DNA from: Comamonadaceae bacterium
Lineage (GTDB): Bacteria > Pseudomonadota > Gammaproteobacteria > Burkholderiales > Burkholderiaceae_C
Assembly (NCBI GenBank): GCA_027485235.1
Contig: JAIXRJ010000015.1
Span: 32,577-96,576, forward strand
DNA: 64,000 nt
Direction: 5' to 3'
A program made the position numbers and the translations under genes. The notes beneath the pieces are model-generated. The model worked only from the letters and a program-made list of their open reading frames with translations. It was not told where the DNA came from and ran no database searches. Of the stretch, positions 26,252 through 34,198 are shown piece after piece (the stretch's first letter is position 1; each line of letters begins with the position of its first letter).

Positions 26252-27292
26252 TCACGCATTGGCAAAAGAAATCTGGACCTTGAGGGACTGGCTCTTGTCG
26301 GCGGCCAGGTCAAAGGCTTCGATGGCGCGCGCCACGGGCAAGATGCCGGTGATGACCGGTTTGCCGTTGACCAGGCCTTCGTTCAAAAAGTGCACGGCCG
26401 TGGCAAATTCAGCGTGGAAGCGGAAGGTGCCGCGCAAATCCACTTCTTTGGCCACGATTTGTGTCATGGGCAGGCTGATGTCACCGCCCATGCCCACGGT
26501 GATCAGCACGCCACGCGGCACGATGGTGTCCAGCCCGACGCGCAAAGCGGCTTCGCTGCCCGAGGCCTCAAACACGGCATCGAACTGGCCTTTGTCCACT
26601 TTGTATTGGTCCAGCGCTTCGGGCTGGGTTTTGAGGCTGATGGTTTCGTCGGCACCCATTTCCTTGGCGCACTTGAGCGGCAAATCGGCGATGTCGGCCG
26701 CCACGATGCGCGCTGCACCGGCCCGGCGCAAAGCACCAATCAGCAGCGAGCCAATCGGGCCGCAACCTGTGACCAGGACTTGCTTGCCCAGCACGCTGCC
26801 TGCGCGCTGAATCGCGTGCAGACCCACCGACAAAGGTTCGGCCAGTGCGGCCTCAGACAGGCTCAGGTGGTCGGCAATCGGGTGGGCCTGGTAGCCCTCG
26901 ATGATGATTTGCTCTGAAAACGCGCCCTGGATGTGGGGGAAAGGCATGGCACTGCCGTAAAAACGCATGTGGAGGCAATGGTTGTGCTGGCCTGCTTGGC
27001 AAAAACGGCATTGGCCACAAGGGCGCGAAGGCGAGATGGCGATGCGCTGGCCTTTGGCGATGCCGCTGGCTTGGCTGCCCAAACCATCGACCACGCCCGA
27101 GACTTCATGTCCCAGCGCAATGGGTTGCTTGATGCGCACGGTGCCAAAGCCGCCGTGCTGGTAGTAATGCAGGTCCGAGCCGCAAATGCCGCCATAGGCC
27201 ACATTCACGCGCAGCTGGTGTTCGCCCAAAGCGGGCAGTTCGGTGTCTTCGATGCGCAGGTCTTTGGCCGAATGGCAGACGACAGATTTCAT
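26252..27292 (-). CDS. idnD: Zinc-dependent alcohol dehydrogenase, L-idonate 5-dehydrogenase type
   Basis: The 346-residue medium-chain dehydrogenase has the catalytic zinc ligands in GGICGSDLHYYQHG and GHEVSG, and a four-cysteine structural zinc loop (CGQCRFCQAGQHNHC). The GCGPIGSLLIGAL motif binds NAD(P). The opening (SVVCHSAKDLRIED) and GFGTVRIKQPIALGHE closely resemble L-idonate 5-dehydrogenase, which forms 5-ketogluconate. An AAGGAA lies before the ATG at 27292. It follows the IdnO-like gene by 23 bases, the same pairing as in the E. coli idn operon, which supports the call. Confidence 0.86.
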   Translation of the reverse strand: MKSVVCHSAKDLRIEDTELPALGEHQLRVNVAYGGICGSDLHYYQHGGFGTVRIKQPIALGHEVSGVVDGLGSQASGIAKGQRIAISPSRPCGQCRFCQAGQHNHCLHMRFYGSAMPFPHIQGAFSEQIIIEGYQAHPIADHLSLSEAALAEPLSVGLHAIQRAGSVLGKQVLVTGCGPIGSLLIGALRRAGAARIVAADIADLPLKCAKEMGADETISLKTQPEALDQYKVDKGQFDAVFEASGSEAALRVGLDTIVPRGVLITVGMGGDISLPMTQIVAKEVDLRGTFRFHAEFATAVHFLNEGLVNGKPVITGILPVARAIEAFDLAADKSQSLKVQISFANA

Positions 27293-27315
27293 TGTTTTTT
27301 CCTTGCAAGCGGTGT

Positions 27316-28083
27316 TCAAAGGGTGGCGGTCACGCCGCCATCAACGTAGAGGATATGGCCATTCACAAAGCGGGAAGCGTCCGAGGCCAGAAAGACGGCT
27401 GCGCCGCCCAAGTCTTGAACATCGCCCCAGCGGCGGCTGGGTGTGCGGCCCACCAGCCAAGTGCTAAAGGCGGGGTCGTCCACCAGCTTTTGGTTCAGCT
27501 CGGTTTTGAAGTAACCCGGCCCAATGCCGTTGACGTTGATGCCGAATTGCCCCCAGTCGATGGCCATGCCTTTGGTCAGCATTTTCACCGCGCCTTTGGT
27601 GGCGGTGTAGGGCGCGATGCCGGGGCGGCCCAGCTCACTTTGCACCGAGCAGATGTTGATGATTTTGCCCCGGCCACGCGGGATCATTTTTTTGGCCACC
27701 GCTTGGCCCACAAAATACACACTGTCCAGGTTGGTCTTCATGATCGTGTGCCAGTCGGCGTCCTGGTACTCGTGCAGCGGGCCACGGATTTGCACGCCCG
27801 CGTTGTTGACCAGGATGTCGATCGGGCCTTCGGCCTCGATCTGCTCGACGGCCGTACGCACGCTGTTGGCATCGGTCACGTCAAACACCGAGGTGCTGAC
27901 CGACAAGCCTTGGGCCTTCAATGTCTGCGCAGCGGCCTCCACTTTGCGGGCGGTGCGGCCGTTCAAAATGACATGGGCGCCAGCCTGTGCCAGGGCTTCG
28001 GCCAGTGCCAGGCCAATGCCGGCCGAAGAGCCGGTGATCAGAGCACGCCGGGCGGATAAATGGAAGGAATTCAGAACGCTCAT
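27316..28083 (-). CDS. idnO: SDR oxidoreductase, gluconate 5-dehydrogenase type
   Basis: The 255-residue SDR has TGSSAGIG near its N-terminus, the NNAGVQIRGPL motif and the active-site YTATKGAV. The NNAGVQIRGPLHEY segment and GIGPGYFKTELN tail are typical of IdnO/gluconate 5-dehydrogenases, which interconvert 5-ketogluconate and gluconate. The ATG at 28083 overlaps the stop of the TRAP large permease. With the IdnD-like enzyme and the gluconokinase in the same operon it completes a route L-idonate to 5-ketogluconate to gluconate to 6-phosphogluconate, which would feed Edd/Eda. Confidence 0.84.
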   Translation of the reverse strand: MSVLNSFHLSARRALITGSSAGIGLALAEALAQAGAHVILNGRTARKVEAAAQTLKAQGLSVSTSVFDVTDANSVRTAVEQIEAEGPIDILVNNAGVQIRGPLHEYQDADWHTIMKTNLDSVYFVGQAVAKKMIPRGRGKIINICSVQSELGRPGIAPYTATKGAVKMLTKGMAIDWGQFGINVNGIGPGYFKTELNQKLVDDPAFSTWLVGRTPSRRWGDVQDLGGAAVFLASDASRFVNGHILYVDGGVTATL

Positions 28084-29363
28084 CGTGCAATCAACCACTT
28101 GAGGGGGGTCATCACCAAGCTCGGGAAGGCGATCAAAGCACCCATGACGACCACTTGAGAGGCCAGGAAAGGCATGACGCCACGGATGACATCGTGCATG
28201 GGGATGCGGCCCACGCCGCAGACCACGTTGAGCACCGTGCCCACGGGCGGCGTCAGCAAACCGATGGCGTTGTTGATGATGAACAGCACGCCAAAGTAGA
28301 CCGGGTCAATGCCGGCCTCGCGCACCAAGGGCATCAGCACGGGCGTGAGGATCAGCACCGTGGGCGCAAAATCCAGCGCGGTGCCCACAATCATCACCAG
28401 CAGCATCAGCATGACCATCAGCAGGGTTTTGTTCTCGATGAACGGCCGCAAAATTTCAACAATCTGGGCCGGAATATTGGCCACCGTGATCAGCCAGGCC
28501 GAGACCAAAGCGGCCGCCACCAGGAACATCACCACAGAAGAGGTTTTGGCGGCCGACAAAATGATGCGGTACAGGTCTTTGAACTTGATTTCGCGGTAAA
28601 TGAACAAACCCACAAACAAGGAATAGACCACGGCCACCACAGCGGCTTCGGTCGGTGTGAAGATGCCCATTTTCATGCCGCCAATGATGGTGACGGCCAG
28701 CAGGTAAGACCAAAAGGCGTTGATGGTCACGGTGATGCGCTCCTTGAAAGGCACCCTGGCAGCGACCACCACTTTGTCTTTGCGCGCCACGATCCACCAG
28801 GTCACGATCAAGGCGAAACCCATCAAGAGGCCTGGGAAAATGCCCGCCATGAAGAGCTTGGAGATCGACACCCCTCCGATCACACCAAACAAGATGAAGC
28901 CAATCGACGGCGGAATCACGGGCGCGATGATACCGCCTGCCGCAATCAGGCCAGCCGAACGGTCCATGCGGTAACCCGCGTCGCGCATCATGGGCATGAG
29001 CACGGCGGCCAAGGCGGCGGTGTCGGCTACGGCAGAGCCCGACAAGCTGGCCATGACGATGGCGGCAAAGACCGCCACATAGCCCAAACCACCTCGAAAG
29101 TGGCCGACCCAGACCATGGCCGAATTGACGATGCGCCGGCTCATGCCGCCTGCGTTCATCAACTCACCGGCCAGCATGAAAAAGGGCACGGCCATCAGTG
29201 GAAAGTTGTCGGCCCCGTTGATCAGGTTTTGCGACACGATTTGGGTGTCGAAGTTGTCCATGTGCAGCATCAAGGCCACACCCGAGACGATGAGCGAAAA
29301 AGCCAGCGGCATGCCCAGCGCCATGGCCGCCAGCAGCGAAACAATGAACACAATGACGGTCAT
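28080..29363 (-). CDS. TRAP transporter large permease (DctM-type)
   Basis: The 427-residue membrane protein has all DctM landmarks: MALGMPLAFSLIVSG, VMASLSGSAVADTAALAAV, GGIIAPVIPPSIGFILFG and LLTPPVGTVLNVVCGVGRI. Its start overlaps the small permease stop and its stop overlaps the IdnO-like start, so transport and oxidation genes are tightly coupled. It is clearly related to the large permease at 21785, suggesting ancestral duplication of the transporter followed by a change in substrate. The cargo is probably a gluconate- or idonate-type acid, by context. Confidence 0.94.
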   Translation of the reverse strand: MTVIVFIVSLLAAMALGMPLAFSLIVSGVALMLHMDNFDTQIVSQNLINGADNFPLMAVPFFMLAGELMNAGGMSRRIVNSAMVWVGHFRGGLGYVAVFAAIVMASLSGSAVADTAALAAVLMPMMRDAGYRMDRSAGLIAAGGIIAPVIPPSIGFILFGVIGGVSISKLFMAGIFPGLLMGFALIVTWWIVARKDKVVVAARVPFKERITVTINAFWSYLLAVTIIGGMKMGIFTPTEAAVVAVVYSLFVGLFIYREIKFKDLYRIILSAAKTSSVVMFLVAAALVSAWLITVANIPAQIVEILRPFIENKTLLMVMLMLLVMIVGTALDFAPTVLILTPVLMPLVREAGIDPVYFGVLFIINNAIGLLTPPVGTVLNVVCGVGRIPMHDVIRGVMPFLASQVVVMGALIAFPSLVMTPLKWLIAR

Positions 29364-29899
29364 TTGGCGACCTCTGGGGTGTGCGCGGTCACGACTTCTT
29401 CGGAGTCCTGCACCTGGATCAAATCGGATTCATTGAAATTGCCTTTGGCCAGTTGCACCAGCTTGCCCACGATCATCAGGCCCATGGCCACGCTGGTGAT
29501 GTAACCCACGCCATACACCCAGCTCATGGGGATTTCAGTGACAGCCGAGCGTGTGGTGGCGTTGATGCCATGCTGTTTCAAGGTGCCGTAAAACATCAGG
29601 ACGCAGCAGCCCAGCATCAGCACATTGGAGAGTGCAAAGGCCAGCTTCTTACCGCCGAGGCTCAGCTTGCGCACAATGGAGTCGAGACCCAGATGGCCGT
29701 TTTCTCGCATGGTGACGATCGCGCCCAGGAAAGTGATCCAGATGAACAAAAACCGCGACAACTCTTCCGAGCTGATGATGCCGTCGTTGAAGCCGTAGCG
29801 CAGCACCACATTGCCAAACACCATGATGACCATGGCCGACAACATGATGACCAGCGTGAACTCCGCCAGCTTGAAGAAAAGGTCGTTGATTTTTTTCAT
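29360..29899 (-). CDS. TRAP transporter small permease (DctQ-type)
   Basis: The 179-residue inner-membrane protein starts KKINDLFFKLAEFTLVIMLSAMVIMVFGNVVLRYGF, nearly the same motif as the other small permease in this window, and has four predicted helices. It partners the large permease through an ATGA overlap. Upstream, a strong hairpin terminator separates it from the binding-protein gene, so its transcription probably depends on read-through. Confidence 0.91.
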   Translation of the reverse strand: MKKINDLFFKLAEFTLVIMLSAMVIMVFGNVVLRYGFNDGIISSEELSRFLFIWITFLGAIVTMRENGHLGLDSIVRKLSLGGKKLAFALSNVLMLGCCVLMFYGTLKQHGINATTRSAVTEIPMSWVYGVGYITSVAMGLMIVGKLVQLAKGNFNESDLIQVQDSEEVVTAHTPEVAK

Positions 29900-29910
29900 A
29901 CGTCATTCAC

Positions 29911-29936
29911 AAAAAAGCCCCCTCCAAAGAGGGGGC
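29911..29936 (-). terminator. Intra-operon terminator/attenuator between TRAP binding protein and permeases
   Basis: On the minus strand GCCCCCTC pairs with GAGGGGGC (29917-29936, four-base loop) and is followed by six T residues (29911-29916 on the plus strand). It lies between dctP-type and dctQ-type genes of one operon. A partial terminator here would give much more binding protein than permease, a common need of TRAP systems. Confidence 0.88.
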
Positions 29937-29953
29937 GTGAGCTCACTCCAACA

Positions 29954-30928
29954 TCACTTGGTGTCTTCGATGGCCTTGAGCAAAGCCGGGCCGTTTTTCT
30001 CACCGAAGGTCTTGGCGATTTCGGCCGACACGATCTTCTGGAACGGGGCCATGTCCACGTTTTCGACCACCTGCATGCCTGACTTCTTCAGGTCGGCCAC
30101 CACCTTGCCCGCGTTGGACGCGTTCAAGCTGCGCTGGAAGGTGGCCGCTTCACGGGCCGAGTCGACGATCACTTTCTGGAAGTTGGCCGGCAGGCTGTCG
30201 AACTTGGCTTTGTTCATGGCCACCACCAGGGGCGAATAAACGTGGTTGCTCACCGTCAGGTGCTTTTGCACTTCGTAGAACTTGGACGACCAGGTCACGT
30301 TGATCGGGTGCTCTTGGGCGTCAAAGGTGCCGGTTTCAAGCGCGGTGTAGAGCTCGGCGATCGGCATGGGCGAGGGGTTCATGCCCAGCAGGCGGAAGGC
30401 CTGGATGTGGTACGGGTTGGGCGTGGAGCGGATCTTCAGGCCCTTCAGGTCATCGGGCTTGTTGACGGGGCGCTTGTTGTTGGTGAAGGCACGCCAGCCG
30501 TTTTCCCAGTAGGCCAGGCCTTTCATGCCATGGGGGGCCAATTCGTTCAGAACACCGGTGCCCACAGCGCCGTCCAGCACGTTGTAGGCGTGTTGCGCGT
30601 TGCGAAACACAAAGGGCAATTCCATGGCCGCCGTGTTGGGCACGATGCCGTTGTAGTTGGATGCACCGCTCGAGACGATGTCAATCGTGCCGCCGCGCAC
30701 GCCGTTGATCATGGCCGCATCGTTGCCCAGCTGATTGGCCGGGAACACGGTGATCTCCACATCGCCATTGGTGCGTTGTTTGACCAATTCGGCCAGCTTC
30801 AGGGCGGCGGCGTGCTGGCCATCGGTGGCGTTGACCGCGTGGCCCATTTTCAGGTTGAACTTGGCAGCAAAGGCACTGGTGCCAGCAGCAGCCACGAGGC
30901 AGGCGAGAAGGACGCGGGAAAGTTTCAT
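29954..30928 (-). CDS. TRAP transporter substrate-binding protein (DctP-type)
   Basis: The 324-residue periplasmic protein has a signal peptide (MKLSRVLLACLVAAAGTSAFAA) and the DctP fold. The conserved ligand-binding arginine lies in LKIRSTPNPYHIQAFRLLG, followed by PMPIAELYTALETGTFDAQEHP. The opening after the signal, FNLKMGHAVNATDGQHAAA, is of the type seen in sugar-acid-binding DctP proteins. It lies upstream of the permease genes with a terminator in between, and downstream of gluconokinase and the small alpha-beta barrel gene. Confidence 0.93.
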   Translation of the reverse strand: MKLSRVLLACLVAAAGTSAFAAKFNLKMGHAVNATDGQHAAALKLAELVKQRTNGDVEITVFPANQLGNDAAMINGVRGGTIDIVSSGASNYNGIVPNTAAMELPFVFRNAQHAYNVLDGAVGTGVLNELAPHGMKGLAYWENGWRAFTNNKRPVNKPDDLKGLKIRSTPNPYHIQAFRLLGMNPSPMPIAELYTALETGTFDAQEHPINVTWSSKFYEVQKHLTVSNHVYSPLVVAMNKAKFDSLPANFQKVIVDSAREAATFQRSLNASNAGKVVADLKKSGMQVVENVDMAPFQKIVSAEIAKTFGEKNGPALLKAIEDTK

Positions 30929-30961
30929 GGTGTTGTCTCCAGGTTAAAAAAATAGTTGAAA

Positions 30962-31300
30962 TCAATCGGTGGGCAGCGCGTATTCGTCCGCGCTGAAGAC
31001 GGTGTGAAACACAGTGCCATCGAACATGGCGATCATGTCTTTGGACACTTCCTTGCTTTTCATGCGCACCTCAGAGGCCAAAGCTATTTCAATCGATTCG
31101 CGGCTCGGGTAGCGCACCGACAGCACCATGCCAAAGTGTGGGTCGGCCACATCGCTTTCGACTTGGCGCAAGACGCGCACTTCTTGTGCGCCTGGAAAGC
31201 GTGTCCAAAGTGGCACGAGGTTATCGCGGATGTAGCGGTTGAACGCGTCTTCCATGCCGGGTTTGACCTGGCCTTGGAAAAATGCACAGCGGATGAACAT
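30962..31300 (-). CDS. Small dimeric alpha-beta barrel-like protein
   Basis: The 112-residue protein has the pattern of a ferredoxin-like dimeric alpha-beta barrel of the kind found in EthD, Dabb and ABM families: an opening strand (MFIRCAFFQGQVKPG), a helix with EDAFNRYIRDNLVPLW, and later strands around VRVLRQVESDVADPHFGMVLSVRYPS. No catalytic motif stands out. It lies inside the sugar-acid operon between gluconokinase and the TRAP binding protein, only 33 bases from the latter. A role as a mutarotase- or isomerase-like helper in sugar-acid handling is possible, but this is only inference from position. Confidence 0.72.
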   Translation of the reverse strand: MFIRCAFFQGQVKPGMEDAFNRYIRDNLVPLWTRFPGAQEVRVLRQVESDVADPHFGMVLSVRYPSRESIEIALASEVRMKSKEVSKDMIAMFDGTVFHTVFSADEYALPTD

Positions 31301-31319
31301 GAGGGATCCTTTAAAAAAA

Positions 31320-31856
31320 TCAGAGAGCAGGGTGCAAGCTCGAAGACGATCTCGCTTGCAAAGCCAGGACCGCCTGTGCGACCACGTCTTGTACCGGCTC
31401 GGTAATTGGCAGGCGGATCACATCGGTCTCATCGGCCTGCGGCTTTTCGAGGGTGCGGAACTGGCTGTCCAGCAAGCCTGCGGGCATGTAGTGGCCAGGC
31501 CGCTGACGCAAACGCTGTTCGATCAAGTCAAAGTCGCCATCGAGGAAGACAAAACACACATCACCCGCTTGTAGGCGGATGCGGTCGCGGTACGCGCGCT
31601 TGAGCGCCGAGCAAGCCACCGCACGGCCTTGGGGGTGGGGCTGGGACAGGTAAGCGCCAATGCGGTCCAGCCAAGGCCAGCGGTCCGCGTCTTGGAGGGC
31701 AATGCCCGAGCGCATTTTGTCCACGCTCTCAGGCAGATGCAGGTCATCGCCATCGACCATGTCCAGGCCCAATTGCGCACTCAAGGCCACCGCGATGGTC
31801 GACTTGCCACAGCCGGACACGCCCATGACGATCAGGCGCAAAGGCGAGTTGCTCAT
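31320..31856 (-). CDS. gntK: Gluconokinase
   Basis: The 178-residue kinase phosphorylates gluconate to 6-phosphogluconate. The P-loop is GVSGCGKST, followed by the gluconokinase-specific DGDDLHLPESVDKMRSGIAL and DADRWPWLDRIG motifs, and the later CSALKRAYRDRIR. The ATG at 31856 is used; the 40 codons upstream belong to the end of the preceding dehydrogenase in another frame. It is the second gene of the operon starting near 32826. Its product feeds directly into Edd and Eda, present at the left end of the window. Confidence 0.95.
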   Translation of the reverse strand: MSNSPLRLIVMGVSGCGKSTIAVALSAQLGLDMVDGDDLHLPESVDKMRSGIALQDADRWPWLDRIGAYLSQPHPQGRAVACSALKRAYRDRIRLQAGDVCFVFLDGDFDLIEQRLRQRPGHYMPAGLLDSQFRTLEKPQADETDVIRLPITEPVQDVVAQAVLALQARSSSSLHPAL

Positions 31857-31872
31857 GGCTTGCGGCCTTCGC

Positions 31873-32826
31873 TCACTTGGCCATGCACTCGGGCACGGGC
31901 GTGCGCAAGGGCTGGCCTGAAATGCCCGCCTGCATGTTGGCAAAAGCCAGATCGGCCATGGCTTGACGGGTCTCATGGGTGGCGCTGGCCATGTGCGGGG
32001 TCAGCACCACGTTGCGCATGCCCCACAGCGCTTCGGGCACATGCGGTTCGTTGGCAAACACGTCAAGGCCCGCGCCTGCGATGGTGCCGTTTTGCAGGGC
32101 TTCAATCAGCGCCACTTCATCGACCACGCTGCCACGGGCCACGTTGATCAAAAAGCCGCGTGGGCCCAGCGCTTTGAGCACTTCGGCATTGATCAGGTGT
32201 TTGGTGCCCGCGCCGCCAGGGGTGATGGCTACCAGAAAATCCACGTTGGCGGCCAACTCGACAGGCGTCGCAAAGAACTTGAAATCTGAATCGGTTTTTT
32301 CCGAACGGGCGGTGTAAGCGATCGACATGCCAAAGCCGCTCGCGCGACGGGCAATGGCTTTGCCGATGCGGCCCAGTCCCACGATGCCCATGCGTGCACC
32401 CGAGACCTTTCGGGCCAAGGGCATGGGACCCAGGGGCCACTGGCCAGCGCGCACAAATTGGTCGGCTTGCGGGAGGGTGCGGCCCACCGACAGCACCAGG
32501 CCCATGGCCAGGTCGGCCACATCGTCGGTCAGCACGTCAGGCGTGTGGGTGACGGGAATGCCGTGTTCGATGGCGGCCGCCACATCCACACCGTCGTAGC
32601 CCACGCCAAACACCGACACCACTTTGGCGTTCTTCACTTGCGCCAACAGGCTGCGCGGCACGCTGGCCTCACCTGTGCCGGCCACGCCCACGATGCGCGG
32701 GGCCAGTGCGGCAAAAGCAGCCGGATCGGTGATGTGGGTGCGGTCGTGGACCGTGTAGACCGATTCCAGCGCTTTTTGATAAAAAGGGTGGAGTTTGGCC
32801 ACAGCCAGCACATCGGGTTTGGACAC
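31873..32826 (-). CDS. D-2-hydroxyacid dehydrogenase (2-ketogluconate reductase-like)
   Basis: The 317-residue protein is a D-isomer-specific 2-hydroxyacid dehydrogenase: the NAD(P) motif GLGRIG lies near 150-155, the substrate arginine is in VARGSVVDE, and the catalytic His is in TPHMAS. The likely substrates are 2-ketogluconate, glyoxylate or hydroxypyruvate. The GTG at 32826 is chosen because GGAG lies eight bases before it; an ATG at 32850 would sit directly against the palindrome at 32852-32873 with no ribosome binding site. It is the first gene of the long LacI-controlled operon. Confidence 0.87.
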   Translation of the reverse strand: MSKPDVLAVAKLHPFYQKALESVYTVHDRTHITDPAAFAALAPRIVGVAGTGEASVPRSLLAQVKNAKVVSVFGVGYDGVDVAAAIEHGIPVTHTPDVLTDDVADLAMGLVLSVGRTLPQADQFVRAGQWPLGPMPLARKVSGARMGIVGLGRIGKAIARRASGFGMSIAYTARSEKTDSDFKFFATPVELAANVDFLVAITPGGAGTKHLINAEVLKALGPRGFLINVARGSVVDEVALIEALQNGTIAGAGLDVFANEPHVPEALWGMRNVVLTPHMASATHETRQAMADLAFANMQAGISGQPLRTPVPECMAK

Positions 32827-32851
32827 GTCAATCACTCCAGTCGGAAACATA

Positions 32852-32873
32852 TTTTGGACAGCGCTGTCCAAAA
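32852..32873. promoter_or_regulatory. LacI-family operator candidate (site 1)
   Basis: A perfect 22-bp palindrome has half-site TTTTGGACAGC and centre CG, the central C-G typical of LacI/GalR operators. It lies 26 bases upstream of the proposed start of the 2-hydroxyacid dehydrogenase, so binding would block the operon. Confidence 0.82.
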
Positions 32874-32963
32874 CATTTAAAAAAAAGCGAGAACGAAAAT
32901 CCGAGTGCTTAAACGGTGGATCAGGGTTTTCCACAAAGCTTCAAAATTTTCGTCCAAAACTTC

Positions 32964-32979
32964 AGGACAGCGCTATCCT
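32964..32979. promoter_or_regulatory. LacI-family operator candidate (site 2)
   Basis: AGGACAGCGCTATCCT repeats the core of site 1 with one mismatch in the palindrome. Its centre is 109 bases from that of site 1, and it lies 38 bases upstream of the LacI-type gene's start. Paired sites could support looping and autoregulation. Confidence 0.72.
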
Positions 32980-33016
32980 ATCGGTTTCGAACCTGCTCCC
33001 TGCTCCGGATTAACCC

Positions 33017-34096
33017 TTGTCCAAGGCCCCCATTTCTGCCCCAAATGCTGCCCCGACCGCCTCTAAAACGGCGGTCAAAAGCCACCGCGCCACCGGCCGC
33101 ATCACGCTCAGTGACGTGGCCCGCGCCGCTGGCGTCAGCCCCAGCACGGTCTCGCGTGCATTGCGTGGCGAGAGGGCGGTGGACCCGGGCCTGATCGAGC
33201 GCGTGCTAGAGGTCTCGGCCAAGCTGGGCTATGTCCCCGACCCGGCGGCCCGGGCATTGGCGTCTCAGCGCAGCAACCACGTGGCCATCCTGATCCCGCT
33301 TTTGTCCAATGCCCTGTTTGTGGACTTGCTCGATGCAGCGCAGAAAACCTTGCGGGCAGGCGGCTACCAGACCCTGATGGGCGTGACCCACTACGACGCC
33401 AGCGAAGAAGAGCAACTGCTGCGCGAACAACTGTTGCACCGTCCGGCAGGCCTGTTGGTCACGGGCTTGGATCACAACGCAGTGACCCGAAAACTCATGC
33501 AAAGCAGCCAAGTGCCTTGCGTGCATCTGATGGATTTGCCGGCGACAGACCGCGATGACGCGCCGTATTGCGTGGGCTTTCGTCAGACCGATGCGGGTGC
33601 CGCCATGACGCGGCATTTGTTGCAGACCGGGCGCCGGCGCATCGCCTTTGCCGCAGCGCAACTTGACCCGCGTGTGATGCAGCGCCTGTACGGCTGGCGC
33701 AGTGCCTTGCAAGAGGCCGGTGTTTACGAACCCACGCTGGAGTTTTTGAACCCCGCGCCCTCATCACTGGCCTTGGGGGGCATCTTGTTTGAGCAAATCA
33801 TGCAGCAGCGCCCAGCGGTGGACGCCATCTTTTTTTGCAACGACGACTTGGCCCAAGGTGCCTTGATGGCCGCTTTGCGCTTGGGCATTGGGGTGCCTTC
33901 GCAAGTGGCCGTCGCGGGTTTCAACGACCTGACCGGCAGCGACCAAATGCTGCCCGCTTTGACCACGGTGCGCACGCCGCGTGCACAGATCGGCGATGCG
34001 GCCGCGCAGATGCTGCTGAGCCTGATGCGCGGGGAGTCCCCCGCTGCACCGCAGCTGGACTTGGGCTTTGAGATCTTGCAGCGGCAAAGCAGCTGA
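33017..34096 (+). CDS. LacI-family transcriptional regulator (gluconate-type)
   Basis: The 359-residue regulator has a LacI helix-turn-helix at about 26-50 (ITLSDVARAAGVSPSTVSRALRG) with a hinge helix after it (DPAARALASQRS), and a periplasmic-binding-protein-like sensor domain from about 75. It resembles GntR/IdnR-type LacI regulators of gluconate and idonate genes. The start is a TTG at 33017; the first 25 residues are Ala/Pro/Lys-rich and probably a disordered extension. It is divergent from the operon it is proposed to control, with two palindromic operators between them. Gluconate, 6-phosphogluconate or a keto acid could be the inducer. Confidence 0.92.
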   Translation: MSKAPISAPNAAPTASKTAVKSHRATGRITLSDVARAAGVSPSTVSRALRGERAVDPGLIERVLEVSAKLGYVPDPAARALASQRSNHVAILIPLLSNALFVDLLDAAQKTLRAGGYQTLMGVTHYDASEEEQLLREQLLHRPAGLLVTGLDHNAVTRKLMQSSQVPCVHLMDLPATDRDDAPYCVGFRQTDAGAAMTRHLLQTGRRRIAFAAAQLDPRVMQRLYGWRSALQEAGVYEPTLEFLNPAPSSLALGGILFEQIMQQRPAVDAIFFCNDDLAQGALMAALRLGIGVPSQVAVAGFNDLTGSDQMLPALTTVRTPRAQIGDAAAQMLLSLMRGESPAAPQLDLGFEILQRQSS

Positions 34097-34165
34097 CATC
34101 GCGCGCAGGGCTTTGCTCCCACCTAGGCCGACAGCCGCTGTAGGAGCTGCACCCCGTGCGCGATG
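34097..34165. repeat. REP-like palindromic repeat, locus 1
   Basis: A 26-base unit starting CATCGCGCGCAGGG (34097-34122) faces an inverted 26-base partner ending CCGTGCGCGATG (34140-34165). Together they form a long imperfect hairpin immediately after the LacI-type gene's stop. The same units occur at three other intergenic loci in this window. Confidence 0.8.
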
Positions 34166-34198
34166 GCGTGCAGACCAGCAGCGCGTCTTCAAACCCAT

